NCBI RefSeq assembly: GCF_002939885.1
Contig: NZ_MDED01000003.1
Span: 124,001 to 188,000, forward strand
Direction of reading: 5' to 3'
Source: Xanthomonas cucurbitae
GTDB lineage: Bacteria > Pseudomonadota > Gammaproteobacteria > Xanthomonadales > Xanthomonadaceae
Length of the DNA stretch: 64,000 nucleotides
Position 1 is the first letter of the stretch. The number at the start of each line of letters is the position of its first letter. The position numbers and the translations under genes are program-made. Shown in pieces: positions 18,340-26,817 of the stretch. Under the pieces are notes generated by a model. It was given only the letters and a program-made list of their open reading frames with translations. It was not told the origin of the DNA and ran no database searches.

Positions 18340-20706
18340 TTACTGCCAGTTGACGTTGACTGACACGCCCACGATGCGCGGTTCGTTATAGACCGCCGCC
18401 ATGTAGTTTTCGATCACACCCTTGACGTTCTTTTCGTTGGTGATGTTGCGCGCGAATGCCGCCACTTCCCACGCTCCGTAGCCGCCGGTATAGCCCAGCT
18501 TGAGGCCGCCTTCGAAATTGCCGTCGGCGCGGAACTCGGTGGAGTCGTACAGCACGAAGCTGGTCTCGCCCTGCCTGTTCCAGTCGGTGGACACGAAGAA
18601 CGCACCGTCGTTGCCCACCGGAATATCGTAGCGCGCGGCCAGGTTGAGGTTGTACTTGGGCGCATTGGGCAACGGGTTGCCGTCGATCTGCGCAAAGGTG
18701 TTGGCACCCACGCGGATGGTGGGGTCGTTGACCGTGCACACCACCACGCCATTGAGCGCGCACGCCTGCGCAAACACGCGCGTGTCGTTGATTTCGCTAT
18801 GCAGCAGGCTCAGGCCGGCGGTGAGCGACAGGTTGGAGATCGGGCGCCAGTCCAGATCCGCTTCCAGGCCGTAGGCCTTGGCCTTGTCGGCGTTGAAAAG
18901 CACGCCGTTGCCGTCCGAATCGTTGCCGTTGAGCTGGATGTCATCCACGGTGTAGGTGAAGCCGCTGACATTCAAACGCAGGCGATTGTCGAACAGGCTG
19001 CTCTTGATGCCGGCTTCCCAGGACAGGATGGTTTCCGAATCGGCGGTGGTGAAATCCGAATTGAATACCGCGCTGCGGCCCTGGATGGTAGGGCCGCGGA
19101 AGCCGCGCGCAACGCGTGCATACACACTCAGCTCCGGGTTGAACGCATACATGGCGCTGAGGTCCCAGCTAGGCTGGGTGTCGGACAGGCGCACGTCGCG
19201 ACGGCCGCGGTAGGTCACCACGCCGGCGGCGGTGTCGGCGCTCTTGAGCAGGCGGGTTTCCTTGCTGTCCTTGGTCTGGCGGATGCCGGCGGTCAGCGTC
19301 AGTGCGTCGGTGGCCTTGTAGCTGAGCTGGCCGAAGCCGGCCCACGAGGTGTTGGTATTGCGCAGGCGCACCCAGTTGTTGGGATTGCGCGCGGCGGTCT
19401 GCAGGAAATACGCACGCTGATAGAAATCGGTGGTGTCGCGGCCGTCGAAGTAGAACGCGCCTACCTGCCATTGCAGCGCCTGGTCGCCTTGGCTGGCCAG
19501 ACGCAGTTCCTGGGTGTACTGGTCCAGGTCGCGGATCTGGCCCATCGACTGACCGAACCCGTTCGGCACGCAATTGACCGGGAAGTTGGCCGCCGCACCG
19601 CCATCGGTGTCGCCACGGCTGTAGCCGGAGGTGGTTTCGTAGGCGGTGATCGAGGTCAGCGACACGCCGCCGAAGTCGTAGATCGCCTTAAGTGAGCCGC
19701 CGTCGGTCTGGTACGCCTGCGGATTGTCGTGCGCTTCATCGTAGGCCACCCGATCGCGCGGCACGTCCACGGTGTCGCTGCCACGGGTGACCGCATTGCG
19801 CAGGAACAGCGTGGAGGTACCGTCGTAGTCCCGCGTATGCACCGAGCCCAGCACCGAAAACGCCTCGTTGGGCTTCAACAGCACTTGCAGGCGCGCGTTG
19901 CGGTCGTTGTAGCCGCCCATCGCGTCCTTGCGCGGGGTGCGCGTGCCGTCGGCGCTGCTGCCGGCGAAGGTGTTGTCCACCCAGTCGTCGCGATGCTGGT
20001 ACAACGCCGAGACGCGGAACGACAGCACATCGTTGATAGGCCCGCCGAAGCCGCCATCCAGCGACACCGTGTTGTAGCTGCCGTAACTGGCATCGAGGCG
20101 GCCGGTATAGGTGTCGCTGGGCTTGACGGTGTCGAACTTGACGATGCCGGCGGTGGTGTTGCGGCCGAACAGGGTGCCCTGCGGGCCGCGTAGCACTTCG
20201 ACCTGGTCCACGTCGTAGACCGGGTTGGACTTGAGCACCACATGCTCCAGCACCACGTCGTCCTGGATGATGGACACCGGCTGCGAGGCACCAAGATAGA
20301 AGTCGATGTTGCCCAGGCCACGGATGTAGAAGCGCGGGAAGATGCGCCCGGTGGTGGTCTCGGCATAGAAGCCCGGCACGCGGCCGGACAGCGCCAGCAA
20401 GGTGTCGTCGCCACCGGCGGTGTACTGGCGCATGGCCGCGCCCTGCACCACACCCACCGAGATCGGCACCTCCTGCAGGTTCTGCTCGCGGTGCTCGGCG
20501 GTGACGGTCACCGCATCCAGCGCCGTCGGGCTGCCCTCACCCTGGCTTGCCGGTGTTTGCTGCGCCGATGCGGCGGCCGCCATCGAAGCCAGCAGCAGGC
20601 CGGCGCAGGCGCGTGCCAGCGGCGTGCGCTGCACTACGGTGCGGCAGCGCACGGCATGCGAGGTAGCGGGCGTCAGCGACGGCGAGACAGGCGAGTACAG
20701 CGGCAT
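18340..20706 (-). CDS. TonB-dependent outer-membrane receptor
   Basis: 788 residues from ATG 20706, chosen because AAGGA precedes it by 8 nt; the frame is open to 20793. The signal peptide ends at ASAQQ. A TonB-box-like stretch (LDAVTVTAEHREQNLQEVPISV) is followed by the plug domain with RGPQGTLFGRN and then the 22-strand barrel, ending in the outer-membrane signature GVSVNVNWQ with terminal aromatic residue. The plug type (VTAEHREQNLQEVPISV) belongs to the large class often importing plant-derived or aromatic compounds and siderophores; the substrate is unknown. No neighbouring enzymes or regulator reveal the ligand. Confidence 0.9.
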   Translation of the reverse strand: MPLYSPVSPSLTPATSHAVRCRTVVQRTPLARACAGLLLASMAAAASAQQTPASQGEGSPTALDAVTVTAEHREQNLQEVPISVGVVQGAAMRQYTAGGDDTLLALSGRVPGFYAETTTGRIFPRFYIRGLGNIDFYLGASQPVSIIQDDVVLEHVVLKSNPVYDVDQVEVLRGPQGTLFGRNTTAGIVKFDTVKPSDTYTGRLDASYGSYNTVSLDGGFGGPINDVLSFRVSALYQHRDDWVDNTFAGSSADGTRTPRKDAMGGYNDRNARLQVLLKPNEAFSVLGSVHTRDYDGTSTLFLRNAVTRGSDTVDVPRDRVAYDEAHDNPQAYQTDGGSLKAIYDFGGVSLTSITAYETTSGYSRGDTDGGAAANFPVNCVPNGFGQSMGQIRDLDQYTQELRLASQGDQALQWQVGAFYFDGRDTTDFYQRAYFLQTAARNPNNWVRLRNTNTSWAGFGQLSYKATDALTLTAGIRQTKDSKETRLLKSADTAAGVVTYRGRRDVRLSDTQPSWDLSAMYAFNPELSVYARVARGFRGPTIQGRSAVFNSDFTTADSETILSWEAGIKSSLFDNRLRLNVSGFTYTVDDIQLNGNDSDGNGVLFNADKAKAYGLEADLDWRPISNLSLTAGLSLLHSEINDTRVFAQACALNGVVVCTVNDPTIRVGANTFAQIDGNPLPNAPKYNLNLAARYDIPVGNDGAFFVSTDWNRQGETSFVLYDSTEFRADGNFEGGLKLGYTGGYGAWEVAAFARNITNEKNVKGVIENYMAAVYNEPRIVGVSVNVNWQ

Positions 20707-21012
20707 GCGGGTGAGTCCTTGGATGAGTGAGGCGAGAATGAGTCCGTTCGGCATGGGCATGCCGGAAGGGGCGCAGCAGGGTGCCGCGCGCACGATATGT
20801 CAGCGATGTTGCAGCGAGGTGGCAGCTACGGCTCCCCCCTGCAAACCGGCGGTAGATCGCTGCGTTTTCAACGCACGACCTGGTACTGCATGCTACGCAG
20901 GGCACGCAGGCGGCAATCGCAACAGGCCGTTTTGAGAAAGCTGGATAGCGGCTCGTGCAATGAGTGCCGCTGCCTGCAGGCACACGCACTGCCATCCGTC
21001 ACGGCCACCGCG
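20707..21012. other. intergenic upstream of TonB receptor
   Basis: 306 bp holding the leader and presumably the promoter of the receptor gene. The receptor ribosome-binding site is visible; no Fur-box-like or other named operator was recognised. Confidence 0.4.
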
Positions 21013-22968
21013 CTACGCGCGCTTCAGCGCACTGCAGTCGAGCATCTGCCCAACCGTATTGAGCAGGTCGTTGAGACTGAATGGCTTGGGTAGCAGGGCC
21101 ATGCCGTCGGCAAGGAACTCCTGCCGGGTGATCGCGTTTTCTGCATAGCCGGTGATGAACAGGATCGGCAACCCGGGGCGCAGCGTGCGCGCCACGTCGG
21201 CCATGTCGCGCCCGTTCATGCCCGGCAGGCCGACGTCCGACACCAGCAGGTCGATCGGCACCTCGGTGCGCAGATGGGTCAGTGCGCCGTTGGCATCTTC
21301 GGCTTCCAGCACCAGGTAGCCGGCATCGGTGAGGACTTCGCTCACCATCATGCGCACCACGTCGGTGTCGTCCACCAGCAGGATGCGTGCATTGTGCGTG
21401 CGCGGGTTGCTCGCTACCGGCGCCGGCGGCAGCTCGCTGGCGGTCATCCCGCGCGGCAACAGCAGCGTCACCGTGGTGCCCTTGCCCAGCTGGCTGGTGA
21501 TGCGCGCGGTGCCACCGGACTGACGGGCAAAGCCATAGGTCATCGACAACCCCAGGCCGGTGCCTTCGCCGATGGGTTTGGTGGTGAAAAACGGCTCGAA
21601 CACCTGATCGAGGATGGCCGGTGCGATCCCGCTGCCGTTGTCGATCACCTTCACCGCCACGTAATCGCCGTCGTCCAGCTCGGGGTCGTCGTGGGCGGTA
21701 TGCGCGGCGGTCTGCACGCGGATACGGCCTTGCCCCTGCACGGCATCGCGGGCGTTGATGACCAGGTTGAGCACCACGTTTTCCAGCTGGTTGGCATCGG
21801 CCACCGCCACCAACGTGGCCTCGGCCAGCTCCAGGTCCAGCACGACGTTCTCTCCAATCGAACGGCGCAGCATGTCTTCCAGCGAGCGCACGCGCAGGTT
21901 CACGTCGAACGGCTGCGCATCCAGCGATTGCTTGCGCGCAAAGGCCAGCATGCGCTGGGTCAGCGCCGCCGCGCGGTGCGCCGAACCGGTAGCGATTTCG
22001 GCAAGCCGTGGCACCCGTTCGACGCGATTGGATTCCACCGCCAGCTGGATCATGTCCAGGCCGGAGATGATGCTGGTCAGCAGGTTGTTGAAGTCGTGCG
22101 CGATGCCGCCGGTGAGCTTGCCCAGCGCTTCCATCTTCTGCGCCTGCAGCAGCTGGATCTCGGTGCGCTGGCGCTCGGCGATCTGGTGCGCCAGTTCGGT
22201 GGTGGCGGTATCCAGCTCCTGACGTTGCGCGCGCTCGCGCTGGCGCTGCTCGGTGACGTCTCCAACCATCAGCAAGCCCAGATCCGGCTCGCGGTATGGC
22301 GAGACCCGCCATTCGGTCTCGCGCGGCTTGCCATCGCGCAGGATGGTCAACGCCCCGCTCCAGCGTTCGCGCTGCGCCAGCGCGGCGGTCAATGCCTGCA
22401 CGGTGGCCGCCTGATCCGAGGCTGCGGCACGGATCGCCTCGCTCAGGCTGGCCTCGCCAATCAGCCGCTGGAAGGCCGCGTTGCTCTCGTGCATGCGCAA
22501 TTGCGCGTCCACCACCGCGATCGGTGCACTGATGTGTTCGAAGATCTCGCGAAAGCGCGCCTCGCTGACGCGCAACGCATCCTCCGCTTCGCGCGCGCGC
22601 AGCAGCGTGCGCAGCGTGGCGACCAGCACATTGGGGTCCACCGGATGGATCAGGTACGCATCGGCGCCGGCATCCAGCCCGGTAATCATGTCGCCAGTGG
22701 CGATCGAGGCGGCCGAGACGTGCACCACCGGCAGCAACGCGGTGCGCGGCGTGGCTCGCAGCGTGCGCACGATGTCGAAACCGCTCATGTCCGGCAGGTT
22801 GACGTCCAGTACCACCGCCGCGAAGGGCTGGGCGTCCAGCCTGGCCAGGCCTTCGCCACCGGTACCGGCCTCTTCCACCACAAAACGATGATGCTCGAGC
22901 ACGCGCCGCACCGAATAGCGCGTCACCGCGTTGTCGTCCACGACCAGGATGTGCTGGTTACTGGCCAA
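21013..22968 (-). CDS. hybrid histidine kinase: receiver-PAS-kinase-receiver
   Basis: 651 residues. Order: receiver (1-125; ILVVDDNA, VVLDVNLPDMSG), PAS (about 135-255, FREIFEHISAPIAVVDAQ), coiled coil, HisKA with GGIAHDFNNLL (about 295), HATPase with NLVINARDAV and GEGTGLGLSMTYGFARQSGG, and C-terminal receiver (about 525-650; ILLVDDTDVVR, LLVSDVGLPGMNG, LLPKPFS). It starts 11 nt inside the preceding kinase gene and is the last gene of the stressosome operon. Receivers at both ends suggest it collects phosphate from the upstream kinase and passes it on. Confidence 0.9.
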   Translation of the reverse strand: MASNQHILVVDDNAVTRYSVRRVLEHHRFVVEEAGTGGEGLARLDAQPFAAVVLDVNLPDMSGFDIVRTLRATPRTALLPVVHVSAASIATGDMITGLDAGADAYLIHPVDPNVLVATLRTLLRAREAEDALRVSEARFREIFEHISAPIAVVDAQLRMHESNAAFQRLIGEASLSEAIRAAASDQAATVQALTAALAQRERWSGALTILRDGKPRETEWRVSPYREPDLGLLMVGDVTEQRQRERAQRQELDTATTELAHQIAERQRTEIQLLQAQKMEALGKLTGGIAHDFNNLLTSIISGLDMIQLAVESNRVERVPRLAEIATGSAHRAAALTQRMLAFARKQSLDAQPFDVNLRVRSLEDMLRRSIGENVVLDLELAEATLVAVADANQLENVVLNLVINARDAVQGQGRIRVQTAAHTAHDDPELDDGDYVAVKVIDNGSGIAPAILDQVFEPFFTTKPIGEGTGLGLSMTYGFARQSGGTARITSQLGKGTTVTLLLPRGMTASELPPAPVASNPRTHNARILLVDDTDVVRMMVSEVLTDAGYLVLEAEDANGALTHLRTEVPIDLLVSDVGLPGMNGRDMADVARTLRPGLPILFITGYAENAITRQEFLADGMALLPKPFSLNDLLNTVGQMLDCSALKRA

Positions 22969-23833
22969 GTGCCTTCTCCGCTGCCGGCGTCACCGGCAGC
23001 ACCACGAAAAATTCCGACCCCTGCCCCACCACGCTGTTGATACCCACCCGCCCGCCCAGCAATTCGGCGAAACGCTTGCAGATCGACAGACCCAGCCCGG
23101 TGCCGGTCAGGCGCTTCTGCAACGGCGAGTCCACCTGTACGAAATCCTCGAACAAGGCCTCGTGAAGCTCGGGCGCGATGCCGATGCCGGTGTCCTGTAC
23201 GCTGAAGCGCACATGGTGCTCGTCCTGCAGCTGCGCCATCACGCGCACCTGGCCTTGCGGGGTGAACTTGAGCGCGTTGGAGATGAAGTTGCGCAGGATC
23301 TGCGCCAGCTTCTTGTCATCGGTGTACAGCATCGGCAGCACCGGCGGATCTTCGAAGATCAAGGTGGTGGTGCCGACATCGGTGAGCGGGCGGAACATGC
23401 CGCGCAATGCGGCGAACAGGTCCATCAGGTCGAACCAGCCCGGCGAGATGGTGATGCGCCCGGCCTCGATCTTGGCCAGGTCCAGCAGGTCGTCCACCAT
23501 CTCGCTGAGCTCGCGCGTGGAGGCGCTGACAAAGCGCACCTGCTTGAGCTGTTCGTCGTTGAGCGGACCGTCCATGCCATCTTCCAGCAGCCGGGTGATG
23601 CTCAGGATCGAGCCCAGCGGGGTGCGGAACTCATGGCTCATGTACGACAGGAAGCGGCTCTTGAGCTCGGAAACGTCACGCAGCTGTTCGGCCTGCTGGT
23701 CCAATTCCGCATACAACGCGAGCACGCCCTGGTTGGTTTCTTCCAGTTCCTCGCGCAGGGCCTGGTTCTGCTGGCGCAGGGCGTCCAGCTCGGCCATCGG
23801 ATCGTTGACCGGTATCGCACCGGATGCAGTCAT
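22958..23833 (-). CDS. sensor histidine kinase with N-terminal coiled coil
   Basis: 291 residues from ATG 23833, which overlaps the phosphatase stop (ATGA); the frame extends to 24346 only as a shadow of that gene. A coiled coil (about 12-65) leads to HisKA with YMSHEFRTPLGSILS and an HATPase with NFISNALKF, DTGIGIAPE and GTGLGLSICKRFAELLGG. There is no membrane or sensory domain, so the signal probably comes through protein contact, most likely from the stressosome proteins encoded just upstream. Confidence 0.88.
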   Translation of the reverse strand: MTASGAIPVNDPMAELDALRQQNQALREELEETNQGVLALYAELDQQAEQLRDVSELKSRFLSYMSHEFRTPLGSILSITRLLEDGMDGPLNDEQLKQVRFVSASTRELSEMVDDLLDLAKIEAGRITISPGWFDLMDLFAALRGMFRPLTDVGTTTLIFEDPPVLPMLYTDDKKLAQILRNFISNALKFTPQGQVRVMAQLQDEHHVRFSVQDTGIGIAPELHEALFEDFVQVDSPLQKRLTGTGLGLSICKRFAELLGGRVGINSVVGQGSEFFVVLPVTPAAEKALGQ

Positions 23834-24840
23834 TGCATGGCTCCCAGGCGCATGACGAAAACGCAGGCATCGTCGCGGCCGCGCGCGTAATCGCGCATCA
23901 GCACCGCCGCAATGAGACGTGGATGGCGCGACAGCAGCCCCGGGTGATCGCGCAGGTTCCAGCGCGATTGCAGGCCGTCGCTGTGCATGACCAGTACCTT
24001 GCCGGCGGCCTGTGAAAAATCGAACGGTTGCGCCTTGCGGAACTGCACGCCGACGATGCCCGGATGCGAGGGCATGCCGCGCACGCCGTCGCCATCGCAC
24101 AGCATCGCGGCGATATTGCCCACTCCGGCAAAGCGCGCCCTGCCGGTGTCGGCATCGAACTGCATGACCGCCACCGCGCCGCCACGGCTGCCGGACATGG
24201 CGGCATGCAGCCGCGCCAGACGCTCGCTGGGCTCGCCGCTGGCCACCGCAGCGGCATGGGCGCCCGCATCGGCGGCATCGGCCGCGCCCGGGCCGTGGCC
24301 CAGGCCATCGATCACGGTGACGGTGACGCGCTGCGCATCGACGCACAACTGCCAGGCGTCGCCGCAGACGGTTTCGCCATGCAACGGCAGGCGGATCGCA
24401 CCGTAAGGCAGGTCCGCCGCGGTCTCGGGAGCGGCGTAGACGCGCGCCAGCACCACCGCACCGGTCGCATCCGAATACGCATCCAGCAGGGCCGCCTGCC
24501 GCTGTACGGCGCCAAGGCCATTACCGGGCGTGCTGCCGGTGGAATAGCCGTCCGGCAGGCAGTCGGCAAGCACGAAGCCCGGGCCGTGATCGAGCGCGCA
24601 CAACTCCACGCCAGGACCATCGCGGCCAGCCACGCGACACAGCTGCACCTGCCCGCCACCGGCATGGTTGAGCAGGTTGGTGCACAGCTCGGTGGCCACC
24701 AGCGCCACGCGCCCGCAGGCGGCTTCGTCGAATCCGCAGGCCTGGGCCAGCGCCACCGCGGCGCGGCGCACCTGCCCTACCTGGGTGATCTCTTCGACGC
24801 GGATCAGCTGGGTGAGCGCGCCGGCAACCGTCACTTCCAT
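23830..24840 (-). CDS. RsbW-like ATPase fused to SpoIIE/RsbX-type phosphatase
   Basis: 336 residues from ATG 24840, overlapping the RsbT-like gene. The N-terminal half (about 10-140) is a GHKL ATPase of the anti-sigma-factor type (ATELCTNLLNHAGGG; ALDHGPGF). The C-terminal half (about 150-335) is a PP2C-like SpoIIE phosphatase with metal-binding aspartates in VIDGLGHGPGAADAAD and LVMHSDGLQSRW. In Bacillus subtilis the phosphatase RsbX resets the stressosome by dephosphorylating RsbR and RsbS; position and domain make that the likely role here. The upstream extension to 25263 is out of frame with the real neighbours and should be ignored. Confidence 0.85.
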   Translation of the reverse strand: MEVTVAGALTQLIRVEEITQVGQVRRAAVALAQACGFDEAACGRVALVATELCTNLLNHAGGGQVQLCRVAGRDGPGVELCALDHGPGFVLADCLPDGYSTGSTPGNGLGAVQRQAALLDAYSDATGAVVLARVYAAPETAADLPYGAIRLPLHGETVCGDAWQLCVDAQRVTVTVIDGLGHGPGAADAADAGAHAAAVASGEPSERLARLHAAMSGSRGGAVAVMQFDADTGRARFAGVGNIAAMLCDGDGVRGMPSHPGIVGVQFRKAQPFDFSQAAGKVLVMHSDGLQSRWNLRDHPGLLSRHPRLIAAVLMRDYARGRDDACVFVMRLGAMQ

Positions 24841-25226
24841 TTGGTGATGGTGATGCGGGTGCCCGTGCCGGCTGCACTCTCCAGAACGAAATCGTCCACC
24901 AGGCGCCGGCTGCCGGACAGCCCCAACCCCAGTCCGCTGCCGGAGGTCCAGCCATCGGTGAGTGCCAGATCCAGGTCCGCAATGCCCGGGCCTTCGTCGC
25001 GGAAGGTCAGCTGCACGCCCTTGCGGATGCCGCTCTCCACCAATGCCCAGTCCATGTCGCCGCCACCGCCGTAGATCACGGTGTTGCGCGCCAGCTCGCT
25101 GGCCGCAGTCACCAGCTTGGTCTGATCGACCAGCCGCAGCCCGCATTGCACCACCAGCTTGCGGACGGTCTGTCGTGCCAGCACCACGTCCTGTTCGGTA
25201 CGCACCGGTTGCGAGCCGGCCGTCAT
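24831..25226 (-). CDS. rsbT: RsbT-like serine/threonine kinase (switch protein)
   Basis: 131 residues of GHKL fold. N box ASELARNTVIYGGGG, G1 box RDEGPGIADL and G2 box GLGLGLSGSRRLVDDF are all present. In the B. subtilis stressosome RsbT phosphorylates RsbR and RsbS and is then released to activate a downstream partner. The gene overlaps the RsbS gene by 4 nt and the phosphatase gene by 10 nt, so stoichiometry is probably fixed by coupling. No RsbU is encoded here, so its target on release is open; the downstream fused ATPase-phosphatase or kinases are candidates. Confidence 0.9.
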   Translation of the reverse strand: MTAGSQPVRTEQDVVLARQTVRKLVVQCGLRLVDQTKLVTAASELARNTVIYGGGGDMDWALVESGIRKGVQLTFRDEGPGIADLDLALTDGWTSGSGLGLGLSGSRRLVDDFVLESAAGTGTRITITKWK

Positions 25227-25585
25227 GAATGCCGGTCGGGTTGCTGCAGCAGGCGCATGCCACGTTCGACGTCGAGCGCGGTGCGTACCGACGGCAGGGT
25301 CAACCCCAGCTCCACCAGAGTGATCGCCACCGCCGGCTGCATTCCCACGACCACGGTCTGCGCACCCATCAGCGCGGCCAGACCCGAGATGGTACTAATC
25401 ATGCGGCCGATGAACGAATCGACGATCTCCAGTGCGGAAATATCGATCAGCACGCCGCGCGCGGAAGTGAAGCTGATCTTTTCCGACAGGTCTTCCTGCA
25501 GCTGCAGCGCCAGCTGGTCGTGCATGTCCACCTGGATGGTGACCAGCAACAGCTGGCCCATGCGCAGGATCGGGATGCGCTCCAT
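25223..25585 (-). CDS. rsbS: RsbS-like stressosome scaffold (STAS domain)
   Basis: A 120-residue single STAS domain. The motif GVLIDISALEIVDSFIGRM carries Ser57, matching the regulatory phospho-serine (Ser59) of B. subtilis RsbS. RsbS and RsbR build the megadalton stressosome shell that sequesters RsbT. It lies 1 nt after the RsbR gene and overlaps the RsbT gene by 4 nt. Confidence 0.92.
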   Translation of the reverse strand: MERIPILRMGQLLLVTIQVDMHDQLALQLQEDLSEKISFTSARGVLIDISALEIVDSFIGRMISTISGLAALMGAQTVVVGMQPAVAITLVELGLTLPSVRTALDVERGMRLLQQPDRHS

Positions 25586-25586
25586 G

Positions 25587-26435
25587 TCAGCCTGCCTTGC
25601 TCACGGTCAGACCGGTGCGCTTGAGCGCCAGCGCCAGCGCCAGCGCATCGGCCAGGTTGGCCTTGGTCACGATGCCCTGCAGGTCCAGCCCCAGGTGCAC
25701 GATGGTCTGCGCAATCTGCGGGCGTACGCCGCTGATGATGGCGTCGGCGCCCATCAGCCGGATCGCGGTGACGGTCTTGAGCAGGTGCTGCGCCACCAGG
25801 GTGTCCACGGTAGGCACGCCGGTGATGTCGATGATGGCGATCTCAGCGCCGGTATCGACGATGCGCTGCAGCAGCGACTCCATCACCACCTGGGTACGCT
25901 GCGAATCCAGCGTGCCGATCATCGGCAGCGCCAGCACCCCGTCCCATAGCTTCACCACCGGCGTGGACAACTCCAGCATCTCTTCCTGCTGGCGCACGAT
26001 GATGTCTTCGCGGGTCTTCTGGAACGTCTTGACGGTGTACAGGCCCAGGCGATCGAGCAGCTCGGACAGCGCCCACAGCTGCTGGCCCAGCTCGTCCGGG
26101 GCACTGGCGTATTCGCGCTGCACCAGCGCAAACAACACGCGCTTGAGTGAGAAGATGAAGTTGGCGGTTTCCTGCGAATCGAAGCCGCGGGTGGCGCGGT
26201 CGCGCGAGAGGGTTTCCAGGAAACGACGGACCTCGCTCCATTCGGCACTGTCCAGGCTGCTACCACCGTCCTTCAACGCGGCCACCAGCAGGTTCAGGAA
26301 TTGTGCGCTCTGGGTTTCCAGCTCCTGCCGGGGCAGGCGCGCATCGTTGCCCACAGCGGAGCCTAGCCAGGCCGCCAACAAGGCCTGTTCCTGGCCACGA
26401 ATCGTGTCGATCGAGCGCTGCTGCAATGCCACCAT
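25587..26435 (-). CDS. rsbR: RsbR-like stressosome sensor (N-terminal sensor + STAS)
   Basis: 282 residues from ATG 26435, placed 6 nt after GGGTGAT, which pairs with the 16S rRNA tail; earlier in-frame starts lack support. The N-terminal half (1-150) is all-helical and carries an RsbR-type sensor region; the STAS domain (about 165-280) has VDTLVAQHL and RPQIAQTIVHLG, matching the two threonines (Thr171 and Thr205) phosphorylated in B. subtilis RsbRA. It is the first gene of the operon and probably defines the signal, which cannot be inferred (the sensor is not a recognisable globin or PAS). Confidence 0.9.
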   Translation of the reverse strand: MVALQQRSIDTIRGQEQALLAAWLGSAVGNDARLPRQELETQSAQFLNLLVAALKDGGSSLDSAEWSEVRRFLETLSRDRATRGFDSQETANFIFSLKRVLFALVQREYASAPDELGQQLWALSELLDRLGLYTVKTFQKTREDIIVRQQEEMLELSTPVVKLWDGVLALPMIGTLDSQRTQVVMESLLQRIVDTGAEIAIIDITGVPTVDTLVAQHLLKTVTAIRLMGADAIISGVRPQIAQTIVHLGLDLQGIVTKANLADALALALALKRTGLTVSKAG

Positions 26436-26817
26436 GAGATCACCCGCCAGAAGATTAAAGAAAAAGCCAAGCATGCAGGCCGGATGCGCCCTTGACGACG
26501 CGGCGCCCCCACGCCGATGCGCAGCAGGGTAAAACAATTCAGATTCGGCAACCAGCGAGCCAACCTGTCGCAGTCAGCCAGGGCCGGAATGCGTTGCGAC
26601 CGCGCAGCAGCGCTGGCGTCACGGTCATGGGGCCTCGGACACGCGTAGAGCGTGCATCGCGTCCTGCGGGGCCAGGTTGCCTGTTCGACGCCGCAGCCGG
26701 ATCCGACGTCACAAAATCGCTCCACGCGGCCTCGTGTCCGGCTGGAATCTTTTGTGGGCGGCTCTGGATAGCGGGTCGTGGCGAAGCGATGCCGTCACAC
26801 CATCGTGCAAAGACCCG
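26436..26817. other. intergenic between hipA and the stressosome operon
   Basis: 382 bp. It must contain the stressosome promoter (minus strand). No sigma-70 consensus, terminator or small gene could be supported by eye. Confidence 0.4.

Noticed and set aside
22958-24346. Single 462-residue kinase starting at 24346
   Set aside because: The first 171 codons are an out-of-frame shadow of the phosphatase gene; the kinase starts at 23833 with an ATGA overlap.
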